The position numbers were made by a program, and so were the translations under genes. The notes under the pieces are model-generated. The model saw only the letters and a list, made by a program, of their open reading frames with translations. It had not been told where the DNA came from and made no database searches. This document shows positions 59,237-64,000 of a stretch of 64,000 nt of DNA, piece by piece. Numbering within the stretch: the first letter of the stretch is position 1; every line of letters begins with the position of its first letter. Origin of the DNA: Euclidia mi (taxonomy: Eukaryota; Arthropoda; Insecta; Lepidoptera; Erebidae); assembly GCA_944739405.2 (NCBI GenBank), contig OX123186.2, positions 87,957,034-88,021,033 of the forward strand, in the 5' to 3' direction.

Positions 59237-59499
59237 GACTGCCTCCGTGGTCCAGTGGATAGCGTATGCGACTGCTGATCGGAGATCCCGGGTTCGATTC
59301 CCGGGTCGGGCAAAAGTGTTAGGTACTGAGTTTTTCCGAATTCTCAGTAGCAGTACGGAGTCTGGTGATGTGCCCGGTAACAGCAATAGGCTCGCCCCCT
59401 ATTACGAGGGACCTAAAAATTCATGGCGAAATGTAGGTGTAATACCTATTACGCCTCTGCCTACCCCTTTGGGGATACAGGCGTGAGTCTATAAAAAAT
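59237..59499 (+). mobile_element. SINE family S1, full-length copy
   Basis: Head GACTGCCTCCGTGGTCCAGT and CCCGGGTTCGATTCCCGGGT, then the common body, the tail CTGCCTACCCCTTTGGGGAT and GTGAGTCTATAAAAAATA. The flanks TTACTTACTTAT (left) and ACTTACACTTAT (right) may be a slipped target-site duplication. A 100-codon frame through it is a shadow. Confidence 0.9.
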
Positions 59500-59613
59500 A
59501 CACTTACACTTATTAGACTTGTTACTTGAAGACAAGTAAGATGCATAATTAATTTTGGAATCTACGATCAGGGTCTGAAATGGTTTAATTGAACGTCGTA
59601 ACATTTATAGCCG

Positions 59614-60192
59614 TAACACACGCTCGAACTTGTCCGGCGGACAAAACCCGTTGGTCCGGCGGACCAAATCCGCTCTCGCTACAGACGACCGGATCGGACA
59701 GTTGCTTCACGTAGCCATATCCGATCCGACCGATCTGCAAACTAGCGGACCGAGGCGGACTTAATTAATAATAATTATGTTCGCCGGACTACTCTACAGA
59801 CGGGCAGATTTGGTCGGGAGGCGGAGCAAATCCGTGGTCTGTTCGGACCAAGTTCGAGCGTGTGTTAGTGCCATTAAAAGCGACGTAGAGACCCATTATA
59901 GGTACCTATTGGTGTTAACACACGCTCGAACTTGGTCCGAGCAGACCACGGATTTGCTCCGCCTCCAGACCAAATCTGCCCCGCCTCCAGACCAAATCTG
60001 CCCGTCTGTAGAGTAGTCCGGCGAACATAATTATTATTAATTGAGTACGCCTCGGTCCGCTAGTTTGCAGATCGGTCGGATCGGATATGGCTTACGTGAA
60101 GCAACTGTCCGATCCGGTCGTCTGTAGCGAGAGCGGATTTGGTCCGCCGGACCAACGGGTTTTGTCCGCCGGACAAGTTCGAGCGTGTGTTA
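59614..60192. mobile_element. Two inverted MITE copies forming a ~250-bp foldback
   Basis: Copy A (59614-59867) and copy B (59916-60192) each start TAACACACGCTCGAACTTG and end in its complement CAAGTTCGAGCGTGTGTTA. They lie in opposite orientation across a 48-bp spacer. Their sequences (GTCCGCCGGACAA, CGGATCGGATATGG, GTCCGGCGAACATAATTATT) pair almost exactly. Copy B has a 22-bp tandem duplication (CCGCCTCCAGACCAAATCTG plus CC) that copy A lacks. The outer flanks extend the complementarity (TATAGCCG/CGGCTATA). Strongly GC-rich relative to neighbours. It sits 869 bp upstream of Men exon 2. Confidence 0.88.
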
Positions 60193-60201
60193 CGGCTATA
60201 T

Positions 60202-61060
60202 ATCTGTGTACATTTAGTAGAGCATTCCATCATATTTACCTACCATCCAATATTTTCCATACTTATAAATGCGACATTTTCTATCTTCACCATTAGAGAT
60301 ATGCATATTTTTCAAGTTAACGATATTTGGACAGAGCACATCTGGCGAACCTCTGGGTGATTGGAAATGAAAATAAAGATGTTCTGTCGAAATCTTAGGA
60401 CAAAAAGTCTCGATCCTAAGTAGTCTCGTGAGACTAAATAAAACAGAATAAGTAGGTACCTATAGTAATCATATGGCAAACCGCCGTCTCTGTTTACCTA
60501 TTTGATGGACAGTGATGAGTAGTGAATCCATGTGTACCTACATATATGTGGTCGCATGCAGTGCGGTGAGCGTTATCAATTCATCGATTTTTCTCTAGTG
60601 CTATTACGAGCGAGTGTTTCTTATCTGCATCCGTCTGCGGTACATTTTTGTAAACAGCAACGTGTTCTATAATTGTATCGGTATGTATGTGTACTTGTGA
60701 AGAACTATAGGTATGATGTCATACGAAAAATTAATACAATATTCGGCAATAAAATATCCATGAGTGCTTAGGTTTAACTACTATTTTATATAAATGTTGT
60801 TTGATCAATTTACATGTGCATGCACTCCATCAATAGCGTTGTGTTTTACTATCGTTTTATGTTTACCTACTGTATCGTATTTGCTGTCTATTACCTAAAG
60901 AAAAAGCCATTTACTGAAAGAAGTCTTAAAGCTATGTGAAAACCTTCTAACTTGTACTTGATATGCAGGATACCTATATGCGCAAGATCCTTAAAAATAT
61001 TACGACGCCTCATTAGAATGAATGAAATACCTATTAACGTATTTTTTGTTTGTCCCGTAG
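60202..61060 (+). other. Intron sequence before Men exon 2
   Basis: AT-rich, ending in the pyrimidine tract and AG acceptor of exon 2. No repeat copy recognised. A run like CTTGTACTTGAT or TACGACGCCTCATTAG could hold the branch point but cannot be assigned by eye. Confidence 0.3.
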
Positions 61061-61219
61061 GGTTTGGCGTTCACAATCGAGGAGCGTCAAAAGCTCGGCA
61101 TCCATGGCTTGCTTCCACCCAGGGTCAAGAGCCAGGAGGAGCAGGTGCAGATGTGCAAGGTCTCCATCGACAGATACGAGGAGCCCCTCAACAAATACAT
61201 CTACCTCATGAGCTTACTG
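61061..61219 (+). CDS. Men: Malic enzyme, coding exon 2
   Basis: A 159-bp (53-codon) exon in phase 0 at both ends. It is preceded by a pyrimidine-rich acceptor (ATTTTTTGTTTGTCCCGTAG) and followed by a consensus donor GTAAGT at 61220. It encodes GLAFTIEERQKLGIHGLLPP near its start and ends with NKYIYLMSLL, which matches the conserved N-terminal block of animal malic enzymes (roughly residues 27-80 of the vertebrate cytosolic enzyme). This block lies before and at the beginning of the malic N-terminal domain; the catalytic Tyr, Lys and metal-binding residues and the NADP domain come later and are not in the window. The next family block would begin like QDRNE. I do not see it before 64000, so the following intron is at least 2.8 kb. 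The local base composition (GC-rich, codon-like) contrasts with the AT-rich flanks. Confidence 0.95.
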
Positions 61220-61739
61220 GTAAGTACTTTCACACACATTTTTATTTAGGTTGCAGCCGCTGGCAACGTGCCACATAATTATTCATATTAGTATCTAAGA
61301 AATTCGTCCATATTTTTTGCTGTAGTCGCCGTCGTCAAAAGTTTATCTATGAATAATATCCTACTCCTCCATGCACAAGATACTTATGCATAAATGTATA
61401 GGTACATAGATGTCTCTCGAATTTAATAAACATCATTTCTTAAATGAGAAATCATCTCTGATTGGTTTAGTACAGTTAGACGGAAAACTACTTTTTATTG
61501 GATTACTAAGTACCAGGAACCAGCAGTATATCACTAGTCTCTTCCCTGTACCAAATTACAATGTCATCAAAATTGGTAACTTAGCCCCAAGAGAGAAATT
61601 ACTAGATTAGACGTGGTTCTTAATATTATTTTTGGCTCTTGCGTGGGCGAGGCTAAAACTTTCTTATGCTCAGTACTGACACACAGTTATACTCGATAGT
61701 TTTCCTCGAAAACGAGTAAATATCAACGTGTGGACTGCA
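61220..61739 (+). other. Men: Start of the next Men intron
   Basis: Begins GTAAGTACTTTC. The 66-codon frame at 61410-61610 shows no family features and does not match the next malic enzyme block. Confidence 0.4.
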
Positions 61740-62095
61740 AAACTCATACTTCGATGACTATTTTTTTTATTTTTATTTTTTTTTATTATGGTAATAGGCG
61801 GCAAACGAGCAGACGGATCGCCTGATGGTAAGCAATTACCGCTGCCCATGGACACAAGCAACACCACAGGAGTCACAAGTGCGTTGCCGCCCCTTGGGGT
61901 TGGGAAAAGGGATAGGATGAGGAGTGGGATGAGGGAAAAGGGACAGGGGATAGGGCCTGCGGCACTCTCACTCACCGAACGAAACGCAACAGTTTAGGTA
62001 GGTACTGTTACTTTACGTCGATTTTATGTGAGAGGGTAGTACTTCCCCGGTCGAGCCGGCCCATTCATGCTGAAATCAGCAAGGCTCTACTACCT
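61740..62095 (+). repeat. Lepidopteran-type retroposon 3' end
   Basis: A T-rich start, then GGCAAACGAGCAGACGGATC, GCCTGATGGTAAGCAATTAC, CAAGTGCGTTGCCGCCCCTT and, after a purine-rich run, TTCCCCGGTCGAGCCGGCCC. I recognise both blocks as common lepidopteran dispersed repeat sequence from general knowledge; no second copy is in this window to compare. Open frames across it are not genes. Confidence 0.5.
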
Positions 62096-62659
62096 TTTTA
62101 GACTAATCAAATAAACTGTAATTTTACTCTAAGCGAGCCTTCGAGTCTGACTCGATCGAGTAAAACTGTATGTGAGTACCTACGGAGCTTTATACGTCCT
62201 TCTTAGCCAAATCTCATAGAAACGTTCATTCACTGCAAATTGTCGTCAAAGTAGGTCACAGTTGAGCTAGTATATGAGATGCAATGCCTTAAATATTGAA
62301 CACAAAGTTCAACCAAGCTGGTAGCTATTAAATTGAGAGCCAGTGAGAGAAGCGTAGCACATTAGCGTCGGCGAAACGGCTCGATAAATCCCTCCGTCTT
62401 TCATGCGATTTGCAGGCACATGTGCTTTGAATTATATAGATAAATTATGTAATTATGCTGTTTATGTGCTTAATATAAATAAATAAATACATAAATGTAT
62501 GTTTCATGATTGAATCGAAGCTATTTCGCTTAATCGCTTACCGGCTCTACAGTGCTCTACATGTGATAATGAGTTCAGCTACACCATCAATTTACCTACT
62601 AGAAATATAAGGCCCTGTATTCAGATTTTCATGAATTATTGCTTCCTAAAACATGCAGG
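62096..62659. other. Unannotated stretch
   Basis: No gene or repeat copy recognised. Confidence 0.2.
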
Positions 62660-62795
62660 AAAACGTTGTGGAAGTATCGAAAGAACTCGAAGTTTGTCAA
62701 AACACACTTAGCCAACGTGGTGGTCATAAGCTGAGAGTGAGACCTGTGCCCAACAGTGGGCCAGATTGTAAACAAGGCTCCTGATGATGGTAAAG
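62660..62795 (+). repeat. Retrotransposon 3' end fragment (related to 14584)
   Basis: AGCCAACGTGGTGGTCATAA, GTGAGACCTGTGCCCAACAG, TGGGCCAGATTGTA and CCTGATGATGG correspond, on the opposite strand, to the block at 14584-14680. Diverged and partial. Confidence 0.5.
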
Positions 62796-64000
62796 TTATA
62801 AAAAAAATTAACCTTCGCGACTTGTTAGATCCGTTCCATAAATACATTCCTATTAGTAGATGATGTTATTGTACAGTTTCTGGCCAAAAGAACAAGTAAC
62901 AATCCCTGATAACTGACTCACTTTTTAATGGTCAACTACCTGTCAGAAGGAAGGATTATTACAACCCACACCGTAGTCAAGTATCGACACTTTGCCCTTG
63001 TTAATTAAATTAACTTGAGCAGTAAGTAAAGTTGTGAAGTCTTTACGACTTTGTTACGACGCCGTGCGCCATCTATCGCGTAATGTTAGAACTAGGCAAC
63101 GTTCGTATTCAGAGGGTCTCTATCGATTGCTACTCTCCGTTAGGGGCGCTTTTAGAAAATGTATGGAAATTGTTCCCGTCGACTAGGCTATCGTCTACCG
63201 TGACGATCGAGTGCAAACTCGTACTAGACCCCCAGTTAGGTAGTAGTTTATTGTTATGTTGATTGATACCCTTACGAGTTTCCGAATTGATTTGCTAATG
63301 ATAAATCTGGATTCAATTGAGAAATGCGGAATAAAGTACTCTTTAGGGAATTCTCAGCAGCAGCATGAGGTCTGACCAAGTTCTCGCTGTAGTTACGACA
63401 ATAGGTTCGTTGCTAATAGCATAGGTACCTGCGGCTGTAGGTCCAAGTATAGCAACTCTGAATATTCTGAATATTATCAATGGTTGTCAAAATGAAGGCT
63501 TCTTATTGCAAAAGAGCCAGTAGAACAGCATAGCTAAATATTTTTTACAGAAAATAAATAAATAATTTATCAACGCGTTATTTTTTTTTCAATTAATTCA
63601 AAAACTTGATTAACCTTTATCGTGGCTTTTGGTCTGTACTAGTACAAGAATCAGACCCTTGACCACTATATTCAACATGCCGCTTCTTTCGACAGCCCGA
63701 AATTAATCCTTGATAGCAGCTCATGTTCTTTGATCTTTGGCCATTCTATTCTCATTTGCCATTCTCTTCATTATGAGATCACTCAATGATCATAAATTAT
63801 TCTGTCAAGTCAGAGTTACTATGCAAAATTCTAAGCCTTGAAACGTTTCCTGAACGTCACAAAAACGTATTAGATGCTTATTTTTGTTCTAAATAATGAG
63901 AAACTTGCGAATTCCGTATAATATATAAAACTACAATATAGGATGACACGCGTGTATTGTAACCTGTTGTTACGACGTGTCAATAGCGTTGCGAGGGTTT
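62796..64000. other. Unannotated stretch to window end
   Basis: Within the second Men intron by position. GCGCCATCTATCGCGTAATG at 63067 resembles GCGCCATCTGTTATCGAG at 9941, a short motif of unknown role. No exon recognised. Confidence 0.25.

Larger units (their letters stand above)
10234..61060 (+). other. Men: Men intron between coding exons 1 and 2 (50.8 kb)
   Basis: Inferred from the two exons, whose protein sequences are directly adjacent in the malic enzyme family. The donor is AAG|GTACTG and the acceptor is TCCCGTAG|GG, giving 50,827 bp. I saw no intervening exon and no convincing nested host gene; the open frames inside are mostly shadows of repeats. The intron holds SINEs of several families, two LINE 3' ends, two Harbinger remnants, one large TIR element and numerous MITE-like foldbacks, each listed separately. 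Confidence 0.85.

Overview
The window looks like nuclear DNA of an insect, most likely a moth or butterfly (Lepidoptera). It is AT-rich, has no bacterial-style gene packing, and is full of short dispersed repeats: tRNA-headed SINEs with matching LINE 3' ends, MITEs, a DD37D mariner and PIF/Harbinger remnants. Some 3'-end sequences (for example 61740-62095 and 14584-14822) are of a kind I associate with lepidopteran genomes. That assignment is from memory; no species is claimed.

Only one cellular gene can be supported, the 5' part of a malic enzyme gene (Men, NADP-type by family) on the + strand. Coding exon 1 ends at 10233 and coding exon 2 is 61061-61219. Both junctions are phase 0 and have GT/AG sites. 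The joined protein reads across the junction as ...KHPGLNK|GLAFTIEER..., the collinear N-terminus of animal malic enzymes. About 50.8 kb of the 64 kb is therefore a single intron. The rest is 5' flank or upstream intron (1-10022) and the start of the next intron (61220-64000). A strong splice acceptor just before the start codon (AG at 10021-10022) suggests a further upstream non-coding exon.

Layout. 1-10 kb: 5' region with a MITE, a CpG-rich block, a mariner (7243-8365) and a SINE. 10-11 kb: Men exon 1. 11-24 kb: several SINEs, a LINE fragment and two MITE-like elements. 25-26 kb: a deleted Harbinger. 28.9-29.5 kb: a foldback element with arms of about 220 bp. 31-37 kb: three SINEs of one family and a 2.1-kb Harbinger interrupted by another SINE. 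40.7-43.3 kb: a TIR-bounded element with a decayed THAP-like segment. 43.9-50.5 kb: a 94-bp SINE derivative, MITEs and a promoter-like GC block. 52.2-60.2 kb: LINE 3' end, MITEs, a tandem duplication, and a pair of inverted MITE copies 0.9 kb before exon 2. 61-64 kb: Men exon 2 and repeat fragments.

I found no new multi-gene system. The more unusual observations are the very large Men intron, the nested and foldback elements inside it, the very short SINE with its own target-site duplication, and a set of near-perfect short palindromes.
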